Assembly: GCA_910588435.1 (NCBI GenBank)
Contig: CAJUPL010000011.1
Coordinates: 1 to 49,853 of the forward strand
Direction of reading: 5' to 3'
From: an uncultured Eggerthellaceae bacterium
Lineage (GTDB): Bacteria > Actinomycetota > Coriobacteriia > Coriobacteriales > Eggerthellaceae
Length of the DNA: 49,853 nt
Of the stretch, positions 49,831 through 49,853 are shown piece by piece. The translations under genes were made by a program, and so were the position numbers. The notes under the pieces were generated by a model, which was not told where the DNA came from, made no database searches, and was given only the letters and a program-made list of their open reading frames with translations. Numbering within the stretch: position 1 is the stretch's first letter; each line of letters begins with the position of its first letter.

Positions 49831-49853
49831 AATGTGGTTGGATATACCACATT
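49831..49853. repeat. inverted repeat at the right edge
   Basis: AATGTGG (49831-49837) and CCACATT (49847-49853) around a 9-nt AT-rich loop. It may continue outside the window. Confidence 0.35.

Overview
The window looks like chromosome from a GC-rich, anaerobic actinobacterium, most likely a Coriobacteriia (Eggerthellales-like) member. This is inference from gene content: a non-exported molybdopterin oxidoreductase/4Fe-4S/NrfD set, tandem DegV proteins, a RicT-type PSP1 protein, a FolP-FolK fusion, ECF transporters and a COG1313 radical-SAM protein, with no respiratory or photosynthetic genes. No phage, insertion sequence, CRISPR array or integrase was seen. The unusual content is in the intergenic DNA.

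Layout. 1-617: a modular hairpin repeat (element A), then a UbiB-like kinase (-). 2.4-4.1 kb: an OGG-type glycosylase, probably leaderless, coupled to mazG. 4.1-10.4 kb: element B, then a tight run hpt-ftsH-folPK-birA-bioY. 10.4-14.7 kb: a UvrA-like ATPase and a PAP2 phosphatase (-) and a divergent PARG-like protein, with two copies of a second, nested-palindrome repeat (R2). 14.7-16.1 kb: infC-rpmI-rplT with promoter, attenuator-like leader terminator and a probable AUA start for IF3. 16.1-20.0 kb: two divergent glycosyltransferases, tRNA-Glu(TTC), hairpin cluster C and an MBL-fold hydrolase. 20.2-24.9 kb: the molybdoenzyme operon. 25.0-28.2 kb: an ECF module (T, double A, S). 28.2-33.3 kb: a five-gene nickel-type ABC importer behind a perfect NikR-like operator. 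33.3-43.2 kb: an inverted R2 pair, malic enzyme, tmk-holB-ricT-pncB, two DegV proteins, a dehydrogenase-like protein and a COG1313 radical-SAM protein. 43.4-49.3 kb: an acidic protein, ssrA (tmRNA), a MATE exporter, pyrE (-), a small basic protein, an M42 peptidase and smpB. 49.26-49.78 kb: element D.

How the parts fit. The ABC operon plausibly imports nickel under NikR control, and its first ATPase has a His-rich N-terminus. ssrA and smpB, the two trans-translation components, lie within 5 kb. birA and bioY pair biotin ligation with uptake. hpt, pyrE, tmk, folPK and pncB cover nucleotide, folate and NAD synthesis or salvage.

Most unusual: elements A, B and D keep fixed sequence blocks in a fixed order, while several hairpin stems between them change sequence completely and stay base-paired. 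This covariation suggests a folded RNA or single-stranded DNA under selection, or an arm-copying mutational process. I do not recognise the family. Other points to check are the duplicated aromatic repeats and Ala-rich tail on the molybdoenzyme, three likely leaderless genes, and an R2 copy that supplies the stop codon of a gene.
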